NCBI GenBank assembly: GCA_009788105.1
Contig: WQSD01000002.1
Location: 1-22,470 of the forward strand
Length of the DNA: 22,470 nucleotides
Origin: Oscillospiraceae bacterium
GTDB lineage: Bacteria; Bacillota; Clostridia; Oscillospirales; CAG-272
Direction: 5' to 3'
The notes under the pieces were generated by a model. That model did no database searches, was not told where the DNA came from, and saw only the letters and a list, made by a program, of their open reading frames with translations. Below, in pieces: positions 1-7,080 of this stretch (the first letter of the stretch is position 1; every line of letters begins with the position of its first letter). The translations under genes and the position numbers were made by a program.

Positions 1-117
1 AGAACCTCAAAAACTTTGATACAAAAGCATTTCATGCTTATATGAGAAAAAGTTTTTAGTCCAGTTTTTTTCAAAAAACTGGTCGGGTGTGGGCGGAAAG
101 CCCACGACCCTGACCTT
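1..117 (-). repeat. Palindrome-rich dispersed repeat, copy C
   Basis: Read on the minus strand this copy contains the hairpin GTGGGC-TTTCC-GCCCAC, then CACCCGACCAG, then CTGGACTAAAAACTTT, then a small AAGCAT/ATGCTT hairpin. The same blocks in the same order occur on the plus strand at 22014-22167 (copy B). The CCAGTTTTTT/AAAAAACTGG arms near 61-83 form a further strong hairpin. It lies just beyond the spo0A terminator. Copy C lacks the ~75-bp segment that copy B carries after CCGACCAG. Mobility and function are unknown. Confidence 0.75.
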
Positions 118-128
118 TTTCTACACAA

Positions 129-164
129 TAACACCCCCATGATAAAGAAATCAAGGGGGTGTTA
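129..164 (-). terminator. Intrinsic terminator after spo0A
   Basis: The arms TAACACCCCC (129-138) and GGGGGTGTTA (155-164) form a perfect 10-bp stem, starting 3 bases beyond the spo0A stop codon. The run after the stem on the minus strand is only moderately T-rich, so termination strength is uncertain. Confidence 0.75.
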
Positions 165-167
165 ATT

Positions 168-944
168 TTACGAAATCTTGTTATTCAATCGAAGATTATC
201 CGCAATCATAGCGATAAATTCCGAGTTTGTTGGCTTGCCACGGTTGTTTTGTATGGTATAACCAAAGTAGGAATTAAGGGTGTCGAGGTCGCCTCTATCC
301 CATGCGACTTCAATAGCGTGGCGAATAGCACGCTCTACACGGGAAGAAGTGGTGTCGTACACTCCCGCAACAGACGGGTACAGCTTTTTCGTCACTTTGT
401 TGATGAATTCGCTGTCAGAAATAGCAAGTAAAATCGCAGTGCGTAAGTATTTATATCCTTTGATATGTGCAGGTACGCCAATTTGGTGAATCACCTTTGT
501 CACTTGGGTTTCAAGGTCATCAACGTTCAGACCTTTTCTACCACCTTGTGTAGAAGCACCTCTGTTGTTCATGCTACGAGTGATACGCCCCGCAAGACTT
601 TTGTAGTCAAGGGGCTTTAGCATACAGTAGGCAGCACCTGCCTCGGTAGCTTCGATGAAGATATTTTGGTTGTTGATTAAAGAAGCCACGATAAAAATCG
701 GCGGCGACTCCTTGCCATAGTTCATTGACAATGCACCGCGAATTACCTGCACACAATCAATTTTCGATAACCAAATGTCGATAAGTACAACATCAGGGCG
801 ATACTTGCTGATTTTGTAAAGGGTATCCTCGCCGTTTGTGGCATCTTCAAAATCATTGAAGCCAAGTGCTTCTAATTTTTCACGACAAACCTTGCGAAAC
901 TCTGCGTTTTCGTCAGCAATAAGTATTTTTGTTTTGTTTTCCAT
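168..944 (-). CDS. spo0A: Spo0A, sporulation response regulator
   Basis: Master transcription factor for entry into sporulation, activated by phosphorelay phosphorylation of an N-terminal receiver domain. The 258-residue length is normal for the family. The receiver spans about residues 5-120, with the probable phospho-acceptor D56 (VLIDIWL) and conserved K110 (MLKPLDY). The C-terminal DNA-binding domain (about 145-258) is unmistakable: IGVPAHIKGYKYLR, TTSSRVERAIRHAIEVAW and KPTNSEFIAM. The start is set by AGGAG nine bases upstream of ATG. The receiver is atypical: the usual acidic pair is D11-E12, the Pro and Gly that normally follow the phospho-Asp region (MPHLDG in Bacillus) are replaced (LSKIDC), and the usual switch Thr position reads Ala-Ser. 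It has its own promoter and terminator and is not next to spoIVB, its usual neighbour. Confidence 0.97.
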   Translation of the reverse strand: MENKTKILIADENAEFRKVCREKLEALGFNDFEDATNGEDTLYKISKYRPDVVLIDIWLSKIDCVQVIRGALSMNYGKESPPIFIVASLINNQNIFIEATEAGAAYCMLKPLDYKSLAGRITRSMNNRGASTQGGRKGLNVDDLETQVTKVIHQIGVPAHIKGYKYLRTAILLAISDSEFINKVTKKLYPSVAGVYDTTSSRVERAIRHAIEVAWDRGDLDTLNSYFGYTIQNNRGKPTNSEFIAMIADNLRLNNKIS

Positions 945-979
945 GTCTTTGTTTCTCCTGTTAATGGGCTTTATGACTT

Positions 980-1008
980 ATTATACCATATTATGGCGAT
1001 AATGGCAA
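980..1008 (-). promoter_or_regulatory. sigmaA-type promoter of spo0A
   Basis: On the minus strand, TTGCCA (1003-1008) is followed after exactly 17 bases by TATAAT (980-985), ending about 35 bases before the spo0A start codon. No convincing sigmaH promoter was found here. Confidence 0.75.
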
Positions 1009-1027
1009 TAGAAACATTAAAAAAATA

Positions 1028-1036
1028 TTCAACAAA
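1028..1036 (-). promoter_or_regulatory. Possible Spo0A box upstream of spo0A
   Basis: The minus strand reads TTTGTTGAA, one mismatch from the Spo0A box TTTGTCGAA. It lies about 20 bases upstream of the -35 element, which would suit autoregulation. A single nine-base site with a mismatch is weak evidence. Confidence 0.3.
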
Positions 1037-1075
1037 GTTTCGCTTATAATGTGGACAAAATATGGCAATTGTGTT

Positions 1076-1456
1076 TCAATGCTTGTGTTCTGTGAAAAAA
1101 CCGCTTAATTTCATCTGCCAAACGCCGTCTTTTTGTGCAAATCCTATCTGCTTGGCAAGGGGTTCACCACAAGACGCTGGATTAAGGAAGAATGCTTCCT
1201 CTGCGCCGTGGCGGTTCATGAAATCCAAAGTGCCGCGAGCCGCAATGAAAAATGCGTTGTCGTCATTTGCGTCTGGCAGTGGCTTTACATCGCACAAGTA
1301 CCCACACGCTGCTCCCATGAAAAACGTGATGATACCAAGGACTTTCCAGTCCACCTTCACCCGATAAGCCATACAACGGGGGTCATAAGCAACACCGCAA
1401 TCTTGGCAAAGGCTAATTTGCTCGGCGGCGTTTTGAATTTTCAGCACTTCCAGCAT
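1076..1456 (-). CDS. Small GNAT-like protein, function unknown
   Basis: A 126-residue protein. Its start is supported by GGAGG eight bases before ATG, and it overlaps the end of the upstream pseudouridine synthase gene by 44 bases, so the two are probably co-transcribed. The middle (about 38-65, VLGIITFF then VKPLPDANDD) and C-terminal half (GTLDFMNRHGAEEAFFLN, then LAKQIGFAQKDGVW) resemble the beta4-to-alpha4 part of GNAT N-acetyltransferases, including the closing 'LAKQIGF' helix-strand. The protein is short for a full GNAT fold, and I see no clear acetyl-CoA pyrophosphate loop, so acetyltransferase activity is not established. The N-terminal segment has a CxxCGxxxxxxC pattern (C17, C20, C28), which could be a small metal site. 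The GNAT resemblance is inferred by eye. Confidence 0.65.
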   Translation of the reverse strand: MLEVLKIQNAAEQISLCQDCGVAYDPRCMAYRVKVDWKVLGIITFFMGAACGYLCDVKPLPDANDDNAFFIAARGTLDFMNRHGAEEAFFLNPASCGEPLAKQIGFAQKDGVWQMKLSGFFTEHKH

Positions 1457-2195
1457 TTTCGCTACCTCCAGCCATTCCGGATAACAACTTCACCTCGTCA
1501 CGGGTGAGGTATCGCCACTCGCCAAGGCGAAGTTTACCCAGCTCGAGGGTTATATGGGGGGTGACAATTGCCATGCGACGAAGTTTGCGAATCTCTAATC
1601 CTGCTATTTCGCACATTTTGCGAATTTGGCGGTTGCGCCCCTCGGTCAGGGTCATCTCGATAATGGTGCGCCCCTCGGTTTGCTCGATAGTGCGACAGCC
1701 AACAGGACGAATTTCGTAGTCGTCGATTACCATCGGCTCGGACAGGCGGGCAATTTGCTCGGCAGTGGGGTTGCCACGAAGAATAACGTGGTAAATCTTG
1801 CTGGAGCTAAAGCTGGGGTGGGTAAGTTTTTGCGTTAGTCCGCCGTCGTTGGTGAGAATAAGCAATCCCTCGCTGTGCATATCCAATCTGCCCACCGGAA
1901 ACAGCCTTGCGTCCACCTTCTTCACCAATTCGGTGACGTTTCGTCGCTCAAGCTCGTCTTTGGCAGTGGTCACATAACCTGCAGGCTTGTTCAGAAGAAC
2001 ATAAGTGTAGCGGAAGTCACGGCGTTGCTTGATGTGTCTGCCACGAATGCAAACCTTATCACGGCGTGGGTCGACACTTTGCCCAATATGGGCAGGCTGT
2101 CCGTTGACGGTGACAATGCCATCTTCAATTGCACGCTCGGCGGCACGGCGGGACATAACTCCGCAATCGGCGATATATTTTTGTATACGAAGCAT
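1413..2195 (-). CDS. rluB: Pseudouridine synthase, RluB/RsuA family
   Basis: Modifies a uridine to pseudouridine in ribosomal RNA. The 260 residues show an N-terminal S4 RNA-binding domain (about 2-50, LRIQKYIADCGVMSRRAAE) and the catalytic core with the RluB/RsuA signature GRLDMHSEGLLILTNDG, in which D105 is the catalytic aspartate. The motifs GRNRQIRKM and LRLGEWRYL complete the fold. The C-terminus ends in a low-complexity basic tail (SKRRRAN). It could be RluB (23S rRNA) or an RsuA-like paralogue; RluB is the usual form in Firmicutes. The ribosome binding site is weak: AAAGGA lies about 15 bases upstream of ATG. A strong promoter with an adjacent perfect Spo0A box lies directly upstream. 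Confidence 0.93.
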   Translation of the reverse strand: MLRIQKYIADCGVMSRRAAERAIEDGIVTVNGQPAHIGQSVDPRRDKVCIRGRHIKQRRDFRYTYVLLNKPAGYVTTAKDELERRNVTELVKKVDARLFPVGRLDMHSEGLLILTNDGGLTQKLTHPSFSSSKIYHVILRGNPTAEQIARLSEPMVIDDYEIRPVGCRTIEQTEGRTIIEMTLTEGRNRQIRKMCEIAGLEIRKLRRMAIVTPHITLELGKLRLGEWRYLTRDEVKLLSGMAGGSENAGSAENSKRRRAN

Positions 2196-2227
2196 ATATA
2201 ATAACCATTTTCCTTTATATTACTTTC

Positions 2228-2256
2228 ATTATATCATACACCATGCCATTTGTCAA
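2228..2256 (-). promoter_or_regulatory. Consensus sigmaA promoter of rluB
   Basis: The minus strand has a perfect TTGACA (2251-2256), a 17-base spacer and a perfect TATAAT (2228-2233), about 32 bases from the rluB start codon. Confidence 0.88.
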
Positions 2257-2261
2257 CACCT

Positions 2262-2270
2262 TTCGACAAA
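2262..2270 (-). promoter_or_regulatory. Perfect Spo0A box abutting the rluB promoter
   Basis: The minus strand reads TTTGTCGAA, identical to the Spo0A box consensus, and ends five bases upstream of the -35 hexamer. In Bacillus, boxes just upstream of or overlapping -35 are used for activation or repression by Spo0A~P. Binding is inferred from sequence only. Confidence 0.5.
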
Positions 2271-2311
2271 ATAGTATACGAATTATGAATGTTTTATTAT
2301 GGTAATAAAAA

Positions 2312-2336
2312 CACCCTAACATTTAATGTTAGGGTG
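2312..2336 (-). terminator. Strong intrinsic terminator
   Basis: The perfect 10-bp stem CACCCTAACA / TGTTAGGGTG has a 5-base loop and, on the minus strand, is followed by TTTTTATT. It ends the DUF1292/ncRNA transcription unit and separates it from rluB. Confidence 0.9.
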
Positions 2337-2530
2337 AATTCTTCGTTATAATGTAACCCGCCGTGCCGTGTAAACCGAAATTAACAAACCCTGCATAGGC
2401 AAGGGCGGTGTCCTCTCCGATAGTTTGTGCTCCCAACGTCCACGTTCGCCGTGACATAAGCAGGGCGAGGTGGGAGGTCTGCATACCCCTTAGCGGAAGT
2501 CCGGACTCCATATTGTTAGCGTGGATTTAA
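2312..2530 (-). ncRNA. Candidate structured RNA ending in a terminator
   Basis: About 200 nt on the minus strand between the DUF1292 gene and a strong terminator. Visible helices include CUCCCA (2476-2471) with UGGGAG (2435-2430), enclosing a CACG-GCGAA-CGUG hairpin (2453-2441), and CCGCC (2408-2404) with GGCGG (2362-2358). Local G+C is higher than in the flanking AT-rich spacers. A 60-codon open frame crosses it, but it has no ribosome binding site and runs into the terminator stem, so it is unlikely to be protein-coding. Size and position would fit 6S RNA or another Clostridia ncRNA such as the raiA motif, but I do not recognise a diagnostic sequence. No clear dedicated promoter was found, so it may be processed from the DUF1292 transcript. 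Confidence 0.5.
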
Positions 2531-2568
2531 ATGCCGATTTATCACGAACAAAGCAGGTTAATGTTTAC

Positions 2569-2844
2569 TTACTCGGCGGTATCAAACAGTTCGTTATCAA
2601 AAATATCAGCAATCATATCAAACTCGTCGTCATCATCAATGGTAACAAGCATTTCATCTTCTCCGCTTTCAGATGAAGCCATTTTCAGGATAACATACTC
2701 ACCTTCATCGTTGTCGGTAGTGGGGGCAAGAGCCAAATACAGCACCCCATTAACTTCGCGGCTACCAAGAAGTTCAAACTCGCTTTCGTTGCCCTCTTCA
2801 TCTGTTAGGGTGAATATTTCATCGCCAGTGAATTTTTCGTCCAT
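2569..2844 (-). CDS. DUF1292 family protein
   Basis: A 91-residue, strongly acidic protein of the DUF1292 (YrzB-like) family, which is widespread in Firmicutes and has no established function. The family pattern is visible: an N-terminal IFTLTDEEGNESEFELL strand pair, then GVLYLALAPTTDNDEGEYVILKM and an acidic C-terminus. The frame is open six codons further upstream to a TTG, but the ATG at 2844 is preferred because GGAGGA lies ten bases before it. It has its own consensus promoter and stands apart from the genes it usually accompanies elsewhere (such as ruvX and alaS). The candidate structured RNA follows 38 bases after its stop. Confidence 0.9.
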   Translation of the reverse strand: MDEKFTGDEIFTLTDEEGNESEFELLGSREVNGVLYLALAPTTDNDEGEYVILKMASSESGEDEMLVTIDDDDEFDMIADIFDNELFDTAE

Positions 2845-2885
2845 AATGATATTGTCCTCCAATAGTATTTTTCTGTTATAGCAAT

Positions 2886-2914
2886 AGTATACCTAATTTC
2901 AAGGTGTTTGTCAA
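2886..2914 (-). promoter_or_regulatory. sigmaA promoter of the DUF1292 gene
   Basis: On the minus strand, TTGACA (2909-2914), a 17-base spacer and TATACT (2886-2891) lie about 40 bases from the ATG. Confidence 0.85.
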
Positions 2915-3017
2915 GAGTTTATCAAAAAAATCTTATGAAAAAAATTGACCTCGTTCCATCTTTAGAAGGCAACCCCTTTGTATTAAGGCTTTTTAGGGTA
3001 TTTATCCCCTTTTTGCA

Positions 3018-3162
3018 AAGCTCTTGTGAGCGCATTTCGGCGACCTGCTGGACGGGTGCGGAATTATCCTGAGCCTGCTCGGCGGCAAAGCCACCGACAC
3101 CGCTCAGGGAGCACAAAAACGCGAACCGCCCATACTGTCGCCTCCAGCGCTCACAAGGGCTT
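3018..3162. repeat. 145-bp inverted-repeat element, copy A
   Basis: Bounded by AAGCTCTTGTGAGCGC (3018-3033) and GCGCTCACAAGGGCTT (3147-3162), which are inverted repeats with one mismatch in 16. The similarity continues inward imperfectly to about 38 bp (GGCGAC blocks on each side). An inner hairpin CCTGAGC/GCTCAGG (3068-3108) sits in the middle. The outer blocks (CATTTCGGCGACCTGCTGGA and CCATACTGTCGCC) recur at 22055-22097 in copy B, but the inner hairpin does not. It looks like a MITE-type element or a repeated structured RNA. It fills most of the 366-bp gap between the DUF1292 and amidase genes. Confidence 0.75.
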
Positions 3163-3210
3163 GTAAAAAACTTGACTAAAAAACGTCAATCATGCTTCAT
3201 TCAGAACATT

Positions 3211-5442
3211 CTATCTAAAAAATCTTAGCCATGAGTTTGTTTGGGGCATCAAGTAACTGTTAATCCATTCTTCCGGTCCGGCACCAGGGCAAAGAGTGTT
3301 GCTGTACTGGTGGTGCATAGTGACAGGACCAATAATGCCATTTTGGTTTATACCAATGTATAGTTCGTTTATCAGCCATTGGGTCAACTGTAATGTCGCC
3401 TGCATTTGCGCAGGTGTCAATTGGTCAGGAGCAGAATGCTGGCAACCGTGACTACAGGCAAGAACACTTCTGTCATAGTGACCAAGGAAAGCAATACCAA
3501 TGTCATCATTAAACGCAGACGTATGTGCCGCACGGAAGCCATGGGCTTGTCCGTCGATAATAATCAAAGGTCTGCCTTCAAAAATAGTACCGCATGGAGC
3601 AATCATAAAGTGATAACTGTTAGAAACGGTGCTGTTAGCAATTGCTACTGGGTTAAACAGCGCACAAGAGGCACGATGCCCCGCATTGTGGTGAAACACA
3701 ATACGTTCCGGGTTGCGTTCAAGACGGCTTGCGGTGTTTGGAATGTAACGTGTACGAGCAACAATGTTTGGTTGTGCTGGTTCTGCAAATGTGTGAGCGA
3801 TATAGCCCACATAAATGTACCCGATAACACCAGCAACATTAACTTGCCACCAGTCGTAATGCCTGTTGATAATTCTTACGTTCTGACCGGGAGTAACGGT
3901 TCCCACTGCTACATAAACAATAGAAGGTCCACCGAAAACAGTCGCATAATCATTTGATGTGCCGTTAAATGCTTGGAATGGAGTGTATAGGGGGTGCAGG
4001 TCTGCATTAACAACATTGGTTGCATGGATATATCTGTCCATAGAGTTAATAGCAAATCTAAACCAGTCGCCATTTTGTCCAGTTATTTGGATGTGTGAAT
4101 TGGTGGGCAGATTACCTGCATTTCCGAAATTAGTACCCGGACCATTTCGCATTGTAGCAAGATTTACAACAACACGAGCTGTGAATACATTAAAATCGGG
4201 GGCAGGGGGGGTGGTAGAAACACGGATTACATAATTTGAATGAATGTAGCGTTGTTGTCCGTTAAAAATAGTGTGGAACCAAACCCCTGTAATACCAATA
4301 ATACGAATGTTAGCACCTCGTGGCAATGTACCAACATTTGTGTGGTTCGTTCCCGGTCCGCTACGAACATTAAGGGTAACTGATGTTACACGAGCACTAA
4401 AGTGTTCAAATGGAGGAGGCGGGGGCGGGATTTGCGGAGCCGGGTCTAAGCCCGGAGTAGTGCCGTCGGTGCGTTGGATATAGTTAGAATGAACATAACG
4501 AACATCACCGTTGAAGATAATTTGAAACCAAACTCCTGATTGTCCTACAACTGTAACAGTTGAATTTCGTGGTAATGTGCCTACTCGAGCAAACGAGGTG
4601 TTCGGGCCTGTGCGAACATTAAGGGAAGTCGCAGTTACTCGACCGCTGAATTGCTCAAATGCAGGTGGAGGAGGCGGTGGCTCAACTGGTGGTAACTCCA
4701 CAGGTGGAGGAGTGACAGCGATTCGCTGAATGTAGTTTGAATGAACATAGCGTGTAACTCCGGCATGAATAATACGCCACCACAAGCCTGATTGTCCGAT
4801 GACATACACATTAGAATTTCGTGCAAGTGTACCAACGCGAGCAAATGAGGTGTTTGGACCTGTGCGAACATTAAGGGAAGTCGCAGTTACTCGACCACTG
4901 AATTGCTCGAATGGGGCAGGTGGGTAGGGAGCGGGAGTGTAGACGTTTCCAATGCGTTGCACATATCTTGAGTGAACGTAGCGAGTAGCACCGCCGTGGC
5001 TGATACGAAGCCAATCTCCCACGCGACCGACAACTTGTACCGTAGTGTTTCGTGCCAATGTGGATACACGAGTGTGGTTAGTTCCCGGACCTGTGCGAAC
5101 GTTAAGTGATGCTGGGGTAGTGCGTCCGATAAATGGTTCGGAAGATGCAGGAGGAGCGGTAGCACCTGTTCGCTGTATGTATCTTGAGTGTACATACCGA
5201 ACTGTGCCTGCGTGGTTAATACGAAACCACTCGCCAGATTGTCCTACCACTCGGACAACCGAGTTCCGTGGCAGTGTGGCTACACGAGTGTGGTTTGTGC
5301 CCGGTCCGGTGCGTACATTCAAAGAAACAGCAGTCACGCGTCCGTCAAATCCGGCAAAACCACCTGATATAAATGGAATTGCAGTTAGTAGCATAACAAT
5401 TGTTAATACAATCGCACTTGTTCTTATTAGTCTTGTTTTCAT
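3211..5442 (-). CDS. Secreted N-acetylmuramoyl-L-alanine amidase with SH3b repeats
   Basis: An exported cell-wall hydrolase predicted to cleave the bond between MurNAc and L-Ala of peptidoglycan. A signal peptide covers about residues 1-30 (hydrophobic IVLTIVMLLTAIPF). Seven bacterial SH3 repeats of about 60 residues follow (about 34-91, 104-163, 180-240, 264-324, 347-407, 418-480, 490-550), each built on an LNVRTGPGTN-like core and a RYVHSxYIQR end. The last two are more divergent. Proline-rich linkers separate several. The C-terminal domain (about 565-735) is amidase_2/PGRP-like with probable zinc ligands H584, H710 and C718 (HHQYSNTLCPG) and Y610. AAGGA lies before ATG at a good distance. 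It might act in spore or vegetative wall turnover; the sequence does not say which. The repeats are very similar at DNA level, especially repeats 3 and 4. Confidence 0.93.
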   Translation of the reverse strand: MKTRLIRTSAIVLTIVMLLTAIPFISGGFAGFDGRVTAVSLNVRTGPGTNHTRVATLPRNSVVRVVGQSGEWFRINHAGTVRYVHSRYIQRTGATAPPASSEPFIGRTTPASLNVRTGPGTNHTRVSTLARNTTVQVVGRVGDWLRISHGGATRYVHSRYVQRIGNVYTPAPYPPAPFEQFSGRVTATSLNVRTGPNTSFARVGTLARNSNVYVIGQSGLWWRIIHAGVTRYVHSNYIQRIAVTPPPVELPPVEPPPPPPAFEQFSGRVTATSLNVRTGPNTSFARVGTLPRNSTVTVVGQSGVWFQIIFNGDVRYVHSNYIQRTDGTTPGLDPAPQIPPPPPPFEHFSARVTSVTLNVRSGPGTNHTNVGTLPRGANIRIIGITGVWFHTIFNGQQRYIHSNYVIRVSTTPPAPDFNVFTARVVVNLATMRNGPGTNFGNAGNLPTNSHIQITGQNGDWFRFAINSMDRYIHATNVVNADLHPLYTPFQAFNGTSNDYATVFGGPSIVYVAVGTVTPGQNVRIINRHYDWWQVNVAGVIGYIYVGYIAHTFAEPAQPNIVARTRYIPNTASRLERNPERIVFHHNAGHRASCALFNPVAIANSTVSNSYHFMIAPCGTIFEGRPLIIIDGQAHGFRAAHTSAFNDDIGIAFLGHYDRSVLACSHGCQHSAPDQLTPAQMQATLQLTQWLINELYIGINQNGIIGPVTMHHQYSNTLCPGAGPEEWINSYLMPQTNSWLRFFR

Positions 5443-5509
5443 TTTTCATCCTTGATTTGTTTTATTAAACTAAACAGAAAAACACATAATCTGACAATGC
5501 AGTTATTTC

Positions 5510-5538
5510 AGTTTACCACATTATCGCCAGCTTGTCAA
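5510..5538 (-). promoter_or_regulatory. sigmaA-type promoter of the amidase gene
   Basis: On the minus strand, TTGACA (5533-5538), a 17-base spacer and TAAACT (5510-5515) are followed by a leader of about 60 bases to the start codon. Confidence 0.8.
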
Positions 5539-5604
5539 TGGATTTATTCATTTTTGCAAATTTTTTTCCTAAAATTTTTTCATATTACAGCTTGACGATT
5601 GATT

Positions 5605-6675
5605 CTAACTCACCATTGAAATGGTGTTAATCACCAACACTATCGTCGCCACAACGTAATACATTATCATGCCCGGGGTAGTCAAGGACGCCGTCCAGCC
5701 AAGGGGCTTTTCGGTCATGGATATGCTGCCGTTTGGGTCAAAGTGTAGCTGTCTGTCCTGTGGGAGGTTTTGCTTGTTGGAAAGCTCCAGCACCAAGAAC
5801 ACAAGTCCCACAACCGCTCCGCCAAGCATAAAGAATCCTACTCCACTCAATATTGAATTGCCAATTTCTTCGTTTGGAATCAAGCCAGCCACAGTAGCCG
5901 GGACAGCCGCCATGAAATTCACCATAAAATGCAGGATAATCACGTGCCACACGTTTCCATATCGCTCGTAGATAACTCCAAGGATAATGCCTACAAGGGC
6001 GGCGTACACCATTTGTGCCACATTCCCGTGGAACAGCCCAAAGGCAATACTGCTCATGATAATAGCCGGCCATTTGCCGTATTGTCGCAGTCGGTCAATT
6101 AAGAGTTTGCGGAAAATTAGCTCCTCGAAAATCGGGGCAAGGATAACCACAAGAATCAGCATGAAAATTATTTCGGTAGTAGTTCGACTTGCTCCTATAA
6201 TCCCTGCCGCAGGGTTGTCGCCGGTGCCAACGCCGAAAATAGCTTCCATCAGATTATTGATTATCATTGATACTATCCCCCCTGCCATAGCAAGGGGCAA
6301 GCACATGAAATAGTAAAGGATTATCTTACCCCGGGGCATTTTCCGTTTCTCAGGCGGACAAGATGGGCGGTTTTTCATCATAAGATACATAAGCGGAAAG
6401 CCCACAAGATATATCACAATAAAAGTCAACGCCAAACTGAAATAGACAGAGGAAACAGCATTATCAAAGTTGATGCTTAATAGGTGAAAAACAATGCCTG
6501 CAATCATAGCGACAACAAACATCGAAAGGTATTTTGCGCTCTCGGTTGCCGCAAGGGTGAACCCCGTGTGGCTATAGGCGCTTCTCGCCATTTGTTCAGT
6601 CGGCGGGGTCGGTATTTCTTGAAACTCCGCGGGAGAATCAATTGCTTCGGGCTGTTGGTTGTGTTCTTCGTTCAT
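5605..6675 (-). CDS. CPBP (CAAX-type) intramembrane metalloprotease
   Basis: A 356-residue multi-pass membrane protein of the CPBP/Abi family of intramembrane glutamate proteases. The family motifs are present: EExxxR at E184-E185...R189 (PIFEELIFRKLL), FxxxH with H216 (AFGLFHGN) and HxxxN with H249 and N253 (HFMVN). A hydrophilic N-terminus of about 45 residues, rich in Pro and Glu, precedes the first membrane segment (about 48-68); further hydrophobic segments lie at about 78-100, 118-142, 165-183, 203-215, 223-236, 243-262, 275-297 and 335-353. Substrates are unknown. Bacterial members have been linked to bacteriocin self-immunity and protein processing, but nothing nearby assigns a role. 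GAGG sits five bases before ATG. The next gene downstream, the amidase, has its own promoter. Confidence 0.9.
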   Translation of the reverse strand: MNEEHNQQPEAIDSPAEFQEIPTPPTEQMARSAYSHTGFTLAATESAKYLSMFVVAMIAGIVFHLLSINFDNAVSSVYFSLALTFIVIYLVGFPLMYLMMKNRPSCPPEKRKMPRGKIILYYFMCLPLAMAGGIVSMIINNLMEAIFGVGTGDNPAAGIIGASRTTTEIIFMLILVVILAPIFEELIFRKLLIDRLRQYGKWPAIIMSSIAFGLFHGNVAQMVYAALVGIILGVIYERYGNVWHVIILHFMVNFMAAVPATVAGLIPNEEIGNSILSGVGFFMLGGAVVGLVFLVLELSNKQNLPQDRQLHFDPNGSISMTEKPLGWTASLTTPGMIMYYVVATIVLVINTISMVS

Positions 6676-6736
6676 AATTACCTCGTTTGTAGAGTGTGCC
6701 TTCTATCGGCAGATGGGCGATTGACCACAATAGACT

Positions 6737-6970
6737 TGTAACGAAACAAACTTATCGTCTTAATTCAAGCTCTCGGAACGTCATTGCAAAGGCGGTTTGT
6801 GCCATGCAATCCAGTGAAAGGGCAAGAAATCGCCATAAATCAACCCGTAAATCAATGAAATTTCTCGTACAACGACTGGATTGCACGCGGAAAATCACCG
6901 CTTTGCAATGACGAGGCTGTTTGTTTGGGTTTAAGACTTGAAATTAAGCTGTTGTTTTTGTTTCGTTACA
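6737..6970. repeat. Nested inverted-repeat (MITE-like) elements
   Basis: The outer element has 14-bp perfect inverted ends, TGTAACGAAACAAA at 6737-6750 and its complement at 6957-6970, with further internal matches (CTTAATTCAAG versus CTTAATTTCAAG). Within it, 6779-6913 is a second element with ends CGTCATTGCAAAG / CTTTGCAATGACG and inner blocks GCAATCCAGT / ACTGGATTGC. The inner ends match the widespread CGTCATTGC...GCAATCCAGT type of bacterial palindromic repeat. No target-site duplication is obvious. There is no open frame for a transposase, so any mobility would need help in trans. Confidence 0.75.
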
Positions 6971-7080
6971 CCCTTAATGACGTTCTGTGAGTTTGGCTTA
7001 GGATGAAAGTTCGTTTCGACACAACTTTAATGCGGGATTATCCGGTCAACAATCTTTTTCCCGCTTTGCCTGTGTGGCTT

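Noticed and set aside
2329..2511. A 60-codon minus-strand open frame beginning MESGLPLRGMQ
   Set aside because: No ribosome binding site; it runs into the terminator stem, and the same DNA folds into several helices. Treated as a candidate RNA instead.
2922..3116. A 64-codon minus-strand open frame
   Set aside because: It lies inside the inverted-repeat element and the DUF1292 promoter and has no ribosome binding site or recognisable domain.
5605..6675. Bacteriocin immunity protein
   Set aside because: CPBP proteases are sometimes immunity proteins, but no bacteriocin or export gene adjoins it, so only the family is stated.
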